Shown here piece after piece: positions 23,527 to 34,584 of a stretch of 64,000 bases of DNA (positions are counted from its first letter, which is position 1; the number at the start of each line of letters is the position of its first letter). Below the pieces are notes generated by a model. That model saw nothing but the letters and a program-made list of their open reading frames with translations, did not search any database and was not told the origin of the DNA. Source of the DNA: Abelmoschus esculentus (Eukaryota; Streptophyta; Magnoliopsida; Malvales; Malvaceae); the NCBI GenBank assembly GCA_035048815.1, contig JAUCBN010000001.1:22113501-22177500 (forward strand). The letters are read 5' to 3'. A program made the position numbers and the translations under genes.

Positions 23527-26500
23527 GCTTCTGAACAATGATCACATGTATGATTCCGAGCCTAAACCCGAAATAGATTTGAAAAGGATCTCTTGTCTAA
23601 TAGAAATCAATGAGTGTGAAGATAATGCAGACTACGAGATTCCTGAAGAATTGTTAAGGTTGGTGGAGCAAGACGATAAGCAAATCATGCCCCTCAAAGA
23701 AGAAATAGAAACTCTGAATCTGGGTACAGAAGAAGAGAAAAAGGAAGTTATGATCGGTGCAGCTTTCCCGCTATGGGCAAAACAGAAGTTGATAGACTTA
23801 CTGCGAGAGTTCAAGGATGTCTTCGCATGGTCCTATCAAGATATGCCAGGCTTAAATACCGACATCGTGGTCCATAAGCTGCCTATCAGACCGGATTGCA
23901 AGCCCATACAACAAAAGCTCAGAAGGCTGAGGCCGGAAATGTTGTTGAAAATCAAGGAAGAAGTGCAAAAGCAGATTGATGCAGGCTTCCTACAGGTGGC
24001 AGCATATCCAGAATGGGTAGCAAACATAGTCCCCGTGCCAAAGAAAGATGGGAAAGTTTGAATGTGTGTTGATTATAGGGATTTGAACAGGGCAAGCCCG
24101 AAAGACAATTTCCCTCTACCTCGTATCGATGTCCTAGTGGATAATACCTCAGGGCATTCATGGTTCTCCTTCATGGATGGGTTCTCGGGTTATAATCAGA
24201 TCAAGATGAATCCAGAAGACATGGAGAAGACGACTTTTACCACACTCTGGGGCACGTTCTGCTATAAAGTCATGCCTTTTGGGTTGAAAAACGCTGGGGC
24301 CACATATCAGAGAGCTATGGTGACGCTCTTTCATGACATGATGCACAAAGAAATTGAAGTTTATGTGGACGATATGATAGTTAAGTCCCAAACAGAAGAT
24401 GAACATGTGCAGGATTTGAAAAAGTTGTTCCAAAGGCTACGGAAGTATCAGTTGAAGCTTAACCCTAATAAATATACGTTCGGGGTTACATCCGGTAAGC
24501 TACTTGGTTTCGTTATCAGTCAAAGGGGCATCAAAATCGATCCTGATAAGGTCAAGGCAATTCAGAATTTGCCACCTCCAAAAACACAGAAAGAGGTTCG
24601 AGGTTTCCTTGGGAGATTAAACTATGTGTCTCGGTTCATCTCTCATTTAACCGACAGGTGTGATCCCGTTTTTAAATTGCTTTGGAAGAACAACCCGGGC
24701 GAATGGAATGATGAATGTCAGGAAGCATTGGATAAAATCAAACAATATTTGTCCAACGCACCAATATTGGTGGCACCAGTTCCTGGGAGACCATTAATTC
24801 TTTACCTGACGGTGTTCGAGAATTCCATGGGATGCGTACTGGGGCAACACGATGATAGTGGAAAGAAGGAAAGAGCAATTTACTACCTGAGTAAGAAATT
24901 CACCGAATGCGAGGCACGGTACCCATTTATTCAAAAAATGTGTTGTGCACTCGTTTGGGTTACTCGTCGGCTCAGGCAATATTTGCTATACCACACCACA
25001 TGGTTGATCTCGAAACTCGACCCTTGAAGTTTTTAATGGAAGCACCCACGTTAACTGGAAGGTTAGCCCGATGGCAAATGTTGCTATCTGAATTTGACAT
25101 AGTATATGTCAGCCAGAAAGCAATCAAAGGAAGTGCCATAGCGGACTTTCTCGCGAGTAGAGCCTCGGATGATTATGAGCCTCTAAGTTTCGATTTTCCT
25201 GATGAGGATGTGATGACTATCTCCATCGAAGAAAATAAAGAAACAGAAAAATAGAAATTATATTTCGATGGGGCAGTCAATGCCCTCGGAAGGGGAATCG
25301 GAGCTGTGCTGATATCTCCAGATGGTGTACATTACCCTCTCACGAGCAAGTTGGAATTCTTGTGCACTAATAATATGGCCGAATACGAAGCATGTGTCAT
25401 GGGATTGAAGGCTGCCATAGATCGAAAAATAAAAGCCTTGAAGGTATACGGCGATTCAGCTTTACTTATTTATCAACTACGTGGAGAATGGGAAACCAAA
25501 GACGCGAAGTTGGTAGAATATCGAAAGTTGATTCTAGAATTAATTGAAGAATTTGAAGAAGTAACATTCGCTTACCTTCCTAGAGAAGACAACCAGATGG
25601 CAAATGCTTTAGCTACACTGGCCTCAGTTTTCCAAGCAAATAGACCGGAGGATATGATGTTAATCCGGATCCAGAGCTATGAAACATATGCTCATTGCTG
25701 CAACTTGGAAGAAGAGGATGGCAATCCTTGGTATTTTGACATTCTGCAATACGTCAAGTTCCAAGCTTACCCGTTTGGAGCTAACGACGTCGAAAAGAGA
25801 ACGATCAGAAGAATGGCTGCTGCATACGTACTGGATGGTGACGTCTTGTACCGAAAGAGCAGAGATCAAGTGTTGCTAAGATGTGTCAATGCCAATGAGG
25901 CAAAAAGTATCTTGGAAGAGGTGCATGACGAAATTTGCGGAACGCATGCTAATGGTCTCTCGATGGCGCATAAGATAATGAGATATTGATATTACTAGTC
26001 TACTATGGAGGAGGATTGCATAGAGTATGCCAAAAAGTGTCACAAATGTCAGATCTATGCAGATAAAATTAACTCTCTGCCAGTACCGTTACATACGATG
26101 AATTCGCCTTGGCCTTTTGCTGTCTGGGGATTAGATGTAATCGGGCAGATTCACCCTAAGGCTTCAAATGGGCATCACTTTATCCTAGTGGCCATCGATT
26201 ACTTCACCAAGTGGATAGAAGCCGTCTCCTATGCTAACATCACAAGAACAACAGTTTGCAAGTTCTTGAAGAAAGAGATTATTTGTCGGTATGATCTACC
26301 AGAGCGAATCATCACGGATAATGCTACCAATTTCAACAATAGATTGATAGCAGAAACCTGTGAGCAGTTTAAAATAATTTATCATAACTCAGTAGCATAC
26401 CGGCCAAAGATGAATGGAGCTGTTGAGGCAGCAAACAAGAACATTAAGAGGATCATATCCAAGATGACTGAAACTTACAAAGATTGGCATGAAAGGCTTC

Positions 26501-26976
26501 CTTTTTCCTTATTTGCATATCGGACTTCGATCAGAACATCCACCGGGGCAACACCATACTCCCTAGTATACGGTACTGAGGCCGTATTACCTCTTGAAGT
26601 TGAAATCCCATCTCTTCGGGTATTATCAAAGGTAAAACTAAGTGATGCAGAGTGTATACAGATTCGTTTGGATCAGTTGAATCTAATCAAAGAAAAATGG
26701 TTGAAAGCTATCTGCCACAGCCAAATGTATCAGAAACGGATGATCCGGGCTTATGACAAGAAAGTTCGACCACGAGTATTTCGAGAAGGGAATCTAGTAC
26801 TGAAAAGGATCTTTCCCATACACCGAGATTTTCGGGGAAAATGGATGCCGAATTGGGAAGGGCCTTATGTTGTCAAAAAGGCCTTCTCCGGAGGCGCACT
26901 AATCTTGACTAAAATGGATGGAAAAGAGTTAGGCAAACCAGTAAATTCTGATTCAGTTAAGAGATACTACGCCTGA
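23527..26976 (+). pseudogene. RT, two RNase H domains and integrase of element A
   Basis: Reverse transcriptase: KDGKV-stop-MCVDYRDLN (stop at 24059), GFSGYNQIKM, MPFGLKNAGATYQ, YVDDMIVKS, LLGFVISQRGI. The first RNase H lacks the expected first aspartate (reads VFENSMG). It is followed by a one-base deletion near 25024. A second, archaeal-type RNase H keeps D-E-D-D: YFDGAVNALG, NNMAEYEAC, KVYGDSALL, REDNQMANAL. A stop at 25252 precedes it. Integrase: H-H-C-C finger interrupted by stops at 25987 and 25996, then catalytic D-D-E in WGLDVIG, IITDNATNF and NGAVEAANK; the frame ends at 26976. The 3' part is nearly intact. Confidence 0.93.
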
Positions 26977-27917
26977 AGAAAATAGATGAAAAAAAAGAAG
27001 AAAAAGAAGAAAAGAAAAGAAGAGAAAAGAAAAAATGAAGCAAAAACCCGAAAGGGCACTTCACGAAAAAAGATGACTAAAAGAAAGGAGGAGTTGAGAT
27101 GAAAACCCGGAAAGGGCATCTCGATACCAATGGAGGGTTTGGGTCGAAAACCAGGAATGGCGGCCCAGATGAATAAAACAGACATCCAATGATTCGTGTT
27201 TCTCAGTTACCAAGCAATATGGAAGGATCTTCACGTTTGTAAAGTTGGATCCTCACTTGAAAGATGGCTAGACGAGCGGCTCATTTTTGAATCTATATCT
27301 CGGGAAAAGGCCTGGATGAACGCATGTGATGAGCGTTTGGGAACTTGCATTTTGTTCCTTTCTTTTCCCTTTGAATTGTTTTGCCTTGTTTGTTATGTTG
27401 AATCTATGAGAAGTTTTAATAAAAATACTCATTCCCTTCATTTTGAGCCTTCAATTTTGCCCAAAGCATCATGCTAATAGATTAACATGAATGAATTAAT
27501 ACAGAAGATCTTTTGGCATTATTATGTTCCAAGATTACAGGTAAGATTTGTTTCTCCGGACTAAAATAACGGAGTACAAGCATGTTCCGATTTTCAGACG
27601 AAATTTGTCTAGAAAGAACGCCTCAGAGTAGCTTTTTTCTAAAGAGGAAGCTTTACCCTCGCCATGTGAAACGGAAAAACCTCGAATGCAGAAAAGAAGG
27701 AGAAGAGTCGATCAGCCCCTTTAGAGTGACAAACTGACTGATAATACTTTCCTTTCAAGGCCATGCTCATGCATCATAGGGTTAGGCATCCACATGGTAA
27801 AACATGCTAACTCATGCATTCAAGATATCTATGTTGTTAATTTTAACAGGAATTTACAAGACAACAGAGTAATCCAGATTAGAACAAGAAAAGATTTCGA
27901 GAAAAGACATTTTTAAA
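26977..27917 (+). other. 3' non-coding region of element A before the array
   Basis: A purine-rich run (26985-27035) is followed by three loose repeats of 'aaaacccgaaagggca'. A 93-residue open frame at 27196-27477 matches nothing I recognise and is probably chance. Confidence 0.5.
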
Positions 27918-28697
27918 GCTGTTTATCTATTCGAGCGTTCGGAGAATAGAATCTGCATATCCATTCGTGCATTCGAGAGTGGAAACCTTTTAAAGCTGCT
28001 TATCTATTCGAGCATTCAGAGAATAGAACCTGCATATCCATTCGTGCATTCGGAGAATGGAACCCTTCTTTTGAAGCTGCTTATCTATTCGAGCATTCGG
28101 AGAATAGAACCTGCATATCCATTCGTGCATTCGGAGAGTGGAACCCTTTTAAAGCTGCTTATCTATTCGAGCATTCGGAGAATACAACCTGCATATCCAT
28201 TCGTGCATTCGGAGAATGGAAACCTTCTTTTGAAGCTGCTTATCTATTCGAGCATTCGGAGAATAGAACCTGCATATCCATTCATGCATTCGGAGAGTGG
28301 AACCCTTTTAAAGCTGCTTATCTATTCGAGCATTCGGAGAATAGAACCTGCATATCCATTCGTGCATTCGGAGAGTGGAACCTTTTTGAACCTGCTTATC
28401 TATTCGAGCATTCGGAGAATAGAACCTGCATATCCATTCGTGCATTCAGAGAGTGGAACCCTTTTAAAGCTGCTTATTTATTCGAGCATTCGGAGAATAG
28501 AATCTACATATCCATTCGTGCATTCGGAGAATGGAACCCTTCTTTTGAAGCTGCTTATCTATTCGAGCATTCGGAGAATAGAACTTGCATATCCATTCGT
28601 GCATTCGGAGAGTGGAACCTTTTTGAAGCTGCTTATCTATTCGAGCATTCGGAGAACAAAACCTGCATATCCGTTTGTGCATACGGAGAATGAAACC
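27918..28697 (+). repeat. 78/81-bp tandem array of paired hairpins (element A)
   Basis: Ten units of 78 or 81 bases. Each unit holds one hairpin with stem CTATTC/GAATAG around loop GAGCATTCGGA and one with stem CCATTC/GAATGG (or GAGTGG, a G-U wobble) around GTGCATTCGGA. The two stems differ by a compensatory pair. All spacings I measured are multiples of three, so a long frame (28044-28898) stays open across the array; I do not regard it as a proven protein. The array sits between integrase and the polypurine tract. Confidence 0.9.
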
Positions 28698-28821
28698 CTT
28701 CTTGATGTTAAGTTCTCCAGGCATGATGTTAAGTTTGAGGGATTTCTGAAGAATAACCTCAAGCTTCAGGTACAGTATTCGTGTTTCTCAATCTTTGCCC
28801 ATCTCCTGCTCCGCAGCATCG

Positions 28822-28837
28822 AGCAAAGAGGGGCAAC
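28822..28837 (+). other. polypurine tract of element A
   Basis: AGCAAAGAGGGGCAAC directly before the 3' LTR; element B has AGCAAAGAAGGGGCAG in the same place. Confidence 0.85.
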
Positions 28838-31800
28838 TGTCAACACGATCTTAATAATAATAATAATAATATATAATAATAATATATTAAATAAATAAGT
28901 ATTTAATTAAAATATTAAATATTAAAAAAAATCATCGAAAAAAAACTGAAACAGAAACGTGAACCGAAAATCTGGGATTTTAGAGAAGTGGGTTGTTCAT
29001 CCGGATTCTTAGGGATTAGGGGAGTGTTTTTAGTTGAAATTCAAGAGGATTAGGATAAGAGTCCGGTGATTCTAGGATTCCGATTTGAATCCCTTTAAAA
29101 GGGATTCAATCGGATCGGTGAAGGGGGGATTTTGGGGAGTAATCGGCAGCAGCAAAGGATCTTTCTGGAGAAGAGTTTGAATCGGATTGAAGCAAGAATC
29201 GGTGTTAAGACTTGAGGTAAGGATTCCGTTTTGATTTCTTTAAATCCTCCTTTAGTTTCGGTCTAATTTCATGCTTTGATTTTGGTTCTAGGTTGGTTTT
29301 AGAGGTTTTAGCCGATTGGTATAGGTGATGTTTAATCTGGATTTTTGGATTTTTGGATTAGGTGTTTGGAGCATTTAGAGAACTTGGGGTTTGGTTTTGG
29401 TGTTAGATTCTTTAAAACTAAGTTTTTAGGGTGTTTTGAGCTTGTTTGGGGGTCACCAGCGAGTTTGTCGGCGCCAGTTATCGCTGCCGGCGTCGGAAAC
29501 AGCGCCAGAGAGGTGATCGGGTTCTTTTTGGAGTCGCTGGCGAACTCGCCGGAGTTGTCATCGGCGGCGGCGGAGAGGATCCAGAGGCGGACACTGCGGC
29601 GGTCCTTGGCCGTGTTCTTCGTGTTCTTCATGAACACGAAGAACACATGAAGAACACGCTTGAATCATGAGGTTTTGATCCATTTTCCCCATTGTTTCTG
29701 GGTTTTGGGCTATTCGGCTCAGAGGATTTCCCAATCCACTGAGTTGGACCGAGTCAAGATTCAGCACAATGGCCGAGTCCACTCGGCACTTGGGGATTTT
29801 GATCCTGGGTGAAACGGCGCCGTTTCAGGCAGCCGGGTCGTGGGCCGGATCCAGGTTTAACCTGGATCCGCGCATTTTTAAACGGGCTTGGGTAATTCTC
29901 AACCTAGGTCCCCCTAGGTTTAACCTGCTACTCAATTAGGTCCCCTAGAACCATAATTAAGCCCCTAGGACTTTAGGTTTATGCAATTAGGTCCCCAGAA
30001 CTTCAATTAGACCCCTAAACCTTTAGTTTTATTCAATTGAGCCCCCTAGAATCTCCAATTAGTCCCCAAACCTGTAGAAATCATCTAATTAGGTCCCTAG
30101 GATTTTAAATTAATTAATTTTAGATCTAATTAGGTTAAAAAAATGATTTTAAAGACCTTAAAAAAATTAATTAAGTCTTCATTTAAGGTTTAATTAAAAT
30201 TTTAATAAGCTTTAAAATTAGTTTAATCTAATCTAATCTAATACAAGTTAATTTAACCCTTAAAAATTAGACTTAAAATAGGTTTAATTTAATTCTTTAA
30301 CTTAAGAAATAATTTTAATTAATTATCTTAATTAATTTAAATTAATTTCTAAAAATTAAGTCTTAAAATTAATCCAAATTAGGCCTAGTTCTTGCCCTTA
30401 AACTTTAAAACACACACCAAATTAGGCATTAATTAGGTTTTTAAAATTCTTAAAAATTGGAAAATAATTTTAATTAATTATTTTAATTGATTTTAATTAA
30501 TTTATAAGGTTTAAAAATTAAATTCTTTAATTAGGTCTAGCTAGCCTTAAGCCTTAAAACACTCACCCAACTTAGACTTTAATTAGGTTTTAATTCTTAA
30601 AAATTGGAAAGATGATTTTAATTAATTTTAATTAATTTTCTAAAATGTTAAGATTTAAATTTAATTAAGTCTAATAATTTCACCAAAACTTTAATTAAGT
30701 TAGATTAAATTCTTAAAAATTAGAAATTACTTTAATTAAAACTTTTAATTAATTTAAAATTTCTAAGATAAGATTTGAAAACCAACTTAATTAAACCCAA
30801 CACTAAACCTTTTGAACCTAAAATTAACTAGACTTTAATTAAGATTTAAAATTTGAAGTTAAGAAAAGTTTAATTAATTTAATTAATTAAAAATTTTCCT
30901 AAAACTTTAAAGTTTAAATTCACTTTAATTAAGTCTAATCTTCTTTGTTCAAGGTTTGTTCTCGAGTCCTTTATAATCTTTTTCATTCAAGCCCCTTTGT
31001 ACTCATGTGAAAGAGAAATTTTGATGTAATATGATGTATCCTGATTCTAATAAAAATTGAAGTTCCTTTATCTTGCCCTTTTTATTTTATGTTGTTTTGT
31101 ATGGCATATTTTAAGAAGGTCACCTAATAAACTTAGGTTAATTAATTTAGTGCCTTTTTTAGGATTAGTCACTTAAATTAATTAATTTAATTTAATTAGG
31201 GAGAAAATCTAGTAACATAACATGTGAATCTTATGCCTCGGATACACTAGAGAGGTTGGTGTTTTGACGCACTAAGATGCTGACCTAGAGAGTGTACCTT
31301 GGCATCGAATTCATGTGTTATTAAAAACCTAGAATTTTGATAAAAACTTAGGTTTAAAATTAAAAATGGATAGGTAAATAACTAGTAAACGCTAGTAACC
31401 TAGGTTTTAAAAACTTAAGTAATGGAGCCTTTTCTAGGATTAGAACTTAAAATGAACAAGATGAAAAGTAAATCATGCATTTTACTTTAGTCTTTTAAGG
31501 CGGAAGTTACATTCTTTTAAATTTGGGTGAGGTTTCCTATCTAGAGGACGTCTCGATCAACTCAAGTTTAAAAGTGGTGTAACTTCTAAATCAAAAGGAT
31601 ATCCAAATTCAGATAATGTTCACTTAACAATGGGAAATTAAGTTAATATCTTTCTCCAAAATATCAAATGTCACGTAATGTTTTTTTAAAGGTACCAATT
31701 TTTGGGCGTTTGTAAGAGTCGTCCTTACACGTAACTGACTCCCGAACCCAACTGTTTTTTTCAAAATGAATCTCTGGTTTATTTTTATGGTGTCTGGCCT

Positions 31801-31973
31801 ACCAAAGTGGCCGGTGGCGACTCCAAGTCAACCTTTTTTAAGTTAAATTATAGATTTTTCTAAAATTTGGGTTTTTCAAGATTAAATGATAAAATTTATA
31901 TTTTTCAAAAACCAATCGCCGAACATTTTTTCTCATGCGAAAAATCGCGTTTTTTGTAAAAGAGGTCGCGACA
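28838..31973 (+). repeat. element A 3' LTR
   Basis: Copy of 14063-17195. Differences seen include a 10-base insertion near 29092, a short 'gatttttg' duplication near 29340 and scattered substitutions. It ends CGACA at 31973, followed by the GTTTC duplication. Confidence 0.93.
29612..29646 (+). other. 15-bp inverted repeat in 3' LTR A
   Basis: Second copy of the hairpin at 14826-14860, with both arms and the loop identical. Confidence 0.8.
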
Positions 31974-32182
31974 GTTTCTATTTTGATAAAATTTATGATG
32001 AGTTTATTGTTCAAGCTGAGATTGATAACATTGAAGGTCTGTTATGTGAATTGGTAGATGAGTATAGATATAGCAATGGTAAAAACCAAGCTAGTAAGAG
32101 TATAACCAAGTCTGTTGACTTTTTTAGTACCAAGGAAAAGGAACAATGTTGAATGAATTTGCTGAATATGTAGTGCAAGGTA
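31974..32182 (+). pseudogene. hAT transposase, middle part
   Basis: Begins with the GTTTC duplication and continues the transposase exactly in frame after 14062: YFDKIYDEFIVQAEIDNIEG, LLCELVDEYRYSNGK, then SKSITKSVDFFSTKEK. This is the region between the RNase H-like core and the dimerisation domain of RICESLEEPER-type transposases. A stop lies at 32150 after EKEQC, apparently from a small frameshift. It is cut at 32182 by element B. Confidence 0.85.
32178..32182 (+). repeat. target-site duplication of element B, left
   Basis: AGGTA, repeated at 42279-42283. Confidence 0.88.
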
Positions 32183-33889
32183 TGTTGTCACTGATTTTTG
32201 GCTGAAAAAAAAAACTTGAAACTAAATTATTCTTGTAGATTCGATTCAAGCACAAATTATTCTTGTAGATTTATTTTAGAAGGAAACAATGCAAATGAAG
32301 GTTGCAAAAGAGGAATTCATTCGGTCAAATTGGAAGGGAATATGGATTAAAATTAAATTATGAATATTAGGTGATATTTCACCCGATTTGGAAGAATTAA
32401 TTCTGATTCTTCTATGTAATTTTTGTTGGAAAAATGACTATATAAACAACCCTCATTCTCCTTTGTAGACCACACAACTCAAACATCGAACACACCACCA
32501 CACCACTACAACCACAATAGAAACACAATACTTGCACAAGAGATTTTACATGAGAATTCTCTAGAGAATACTCCGATTTATACTTGAAATTGTGTTGGAA
32601 TAAGAATCTGAAGCCTTTTTTTGGAGGTATCACTTTCTTATTTATTTATTTTGAATTTTCTTTTATTTGATTATTATTGGATTTATATTATAAAAATAAT
32701 AAAATACATATTGTTCAAAATTTTTTAAATATCATCCTTATTGTTGGATTTTTTAGTGTTTTTATTTTGATTAATTCGTTTTTAAGGTGGGATTTTTTAA
32801 AAGTTTGAAACCAAGGATTTTTTTTATTCTCACCGTCCGCAACGACCGTCGACGTTGGTGGAAGGCGGACGACAAGGTGGTTCATTTCTAGTGTTCTTCA
32901 TTCTTGAAGAACACCAAGAACTTATGAAAGAATTTTTTAAAGATGGTGTTTTGATTCATTCTTTTGTTGGAATAAAATTTTTGAGTTGTTTAAAAATTGA
33001 GGTTCATAATTATGGTCCAATCACTTTTATTAAAAACCATTTCATTTATTTTTGTTTTAAATGAACTTTTATTAATATTATCATCCTTTTTGAAAATTTT
33101 AACCTTTATTAAAAAATCATAAAAATAATGAATAAATTTAAATCTCGTTCTTAATTTTTTTCTTTTACCTTTATTACCTTCTTTAGTTTTATTTATTTGT
33201 TTTTTATAATACGTTGTAATACATGTTACTTTTTATTAATTAAAATAAAAGCCTTAAGAGTAGACACTTAAATGTCATATTTAGAGCCTTTTAAAAAATT
33301 TAAAAAATACTTGTCACTTCAATTAGTAAATTACACTTAATTAAAATTTAACTTCAATAGGTAAAATTCACTTAGATAATTTTTTTAGATTGATAATCAC
33401 TAACTTAGAATAAAACTTTCAACACACCTAATTTTTTTTTGCTTTTGTGATTAAAAAGTAGAACTTAATTAATGCGGTGTCTTACCAAAGGGAGGTAACG
33501 GGTTAGCGCCAGAAATATTGGCGGTGATTAAAGTTTACTCTCCTGGTTGTGAGACCGTTAAGATAGAATAAAATTCATAAATGGAAAATAATTTAAATTT
33601 TGTATAAACTTGCAAATTCCGACATTAAAATGTTTTATAATCAGCTATGTACTAATTTTTGGGCGTTGTGAGGGTGCTAACCCTTCCCCACACGTAACCG
33701 ACTCCCGAACCTATTTTTGTGTTTTCGCAGACCAAAATTGTTGTTTTAATAAAACAAAATAATTTTATTAAAATAACCCGTTTTTAGGTGATCCAGTCAC
33801 ACTTTTTTTAAATAAAAGATTGGTGGCGACTCTGTTGTTTTTGTTTTTAAAGAAAAATCGTTGAACTGCTTGAAAAAGGTGTTGCGACA
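32183..33889 (+). repeat. element B 5' LTR
   Basis: Compared with 40530-42278 by eye. It contains a GTGTTCTTCA/TGAAGAACAC hairpin near 32890 and the 'gggttagcgcc' and 'ccacacgtaaccgactcccgaac' blocks near 33490 and 33690; the latter is also found in LTR A. Confidence 0.9.
32890..32913 (+). other. 10-bp inverted repeat in LTR B
   Basis: GTGTTCTTCA, loop TTCT, TGAAGAACAC. It sits in the same kind of GC-rich context as the 15-bp hairpin of LTR A. The 3' LTR copy near 41275 has one arm mutated. Confidence 0.75.
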
Positions 33890-33892
33890 GCT

Positions 33893-33911
33893 TGGCGACT
33901 CCGCTGGGGAC
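33893..33911 (+). other. primer-binding site of element B
   Basis: TGGCGACTCCGCTGGGGAC, identical to element A's site and also three bases after the LTR. Confidence 0.85.
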
Positions 33912-34584
33912 TTTTGTTTTTTACAAAAAAGAGAGTCAAGCTAAAAGCCGATTACAATTTATTTTAGTGTAGGAATTTGCAATTATATATAAAATTAACT
34001 TAATTGTCCATTTATGAATTTGATTCTATTTTACGCATTTAAAATTTATTTTCAAGCTCTATACCCGAGCTTTATCCCGATCGTTTAAGTGAAGGAAACA
34101 CGTTAATCCTCTCGTGAGAATCTAATTCTCCGCATGGGCCTAGTAAGTACATTCGGGGCTCATATGTCCTAAGTCTTCGTAAGGATATTATCCTTCGCAT
34201 AGACTTAGGAAAATGAGTTCTCGTAAGTTGAACTTGATTCATTGGAAGCCTATAATGGGTGAGAATCAGGAGCCTTGCTACCCTTAGTAGGGGACAACAA
34301 GGACAGCTTGGGGACCTTTTTTAGAACCAAAACATGTGTGTGAATCTAGGAGCCCACCCCTTTAGAGCCATGTGAAAAACCTTAGAGTTATTATTCATAC
34401 AATGAAATTATTTTAGACCTTTTAAGTTTTATCTTTGTACTAATTAATTTTCTTTTATTTGTTTTGCATATTTCGTTACTTGCATCATCATACTAGAAAG
34501 GGGTTGATTCTCAAGGTATTTGCTCAATTAGAAAACAACTTTTGAAAATTTATGGGGTACCTAAGAAAAGAATAAGAACATGGA

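Larger units (their letters stand above)
14063..31973 (+). mobile_element. element A: full-length Tat/Ogre-like Ty3/gypsy retrotransposon
   Basis: LTRs of about 3.13 kb (14063-17195 and 28838-31973) begin TGTCAACACG and end CGACA. They are flanked by GTTTC duplications. Inside are a tRNA primer site, ORF1 upstream of gag, gag-protease, reverse transcriptase with two RNase H domains, integrase, a tandem hairpin array and a polypurine tract. The additional archaeal-type RNase H and the upstream ORF1 place it in the Tat/Ogre group. The LTRs differ by scattered substitutions and a few short indels, so it is fairly young, but the coding regions already carry stops and frameshifts. Confidence 0.93.

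Noticed and set aside
27196..27477. 93-residue open frame in the 3' region of element A
   Set aside because: No similarity recognised; position and composition fit non-coding retrotransposon sequence.
28464..28724. Antisense open frame across the hairpin array
   Set aside because: It exists only because the array is stop-free in several frames; no domain and no start context.
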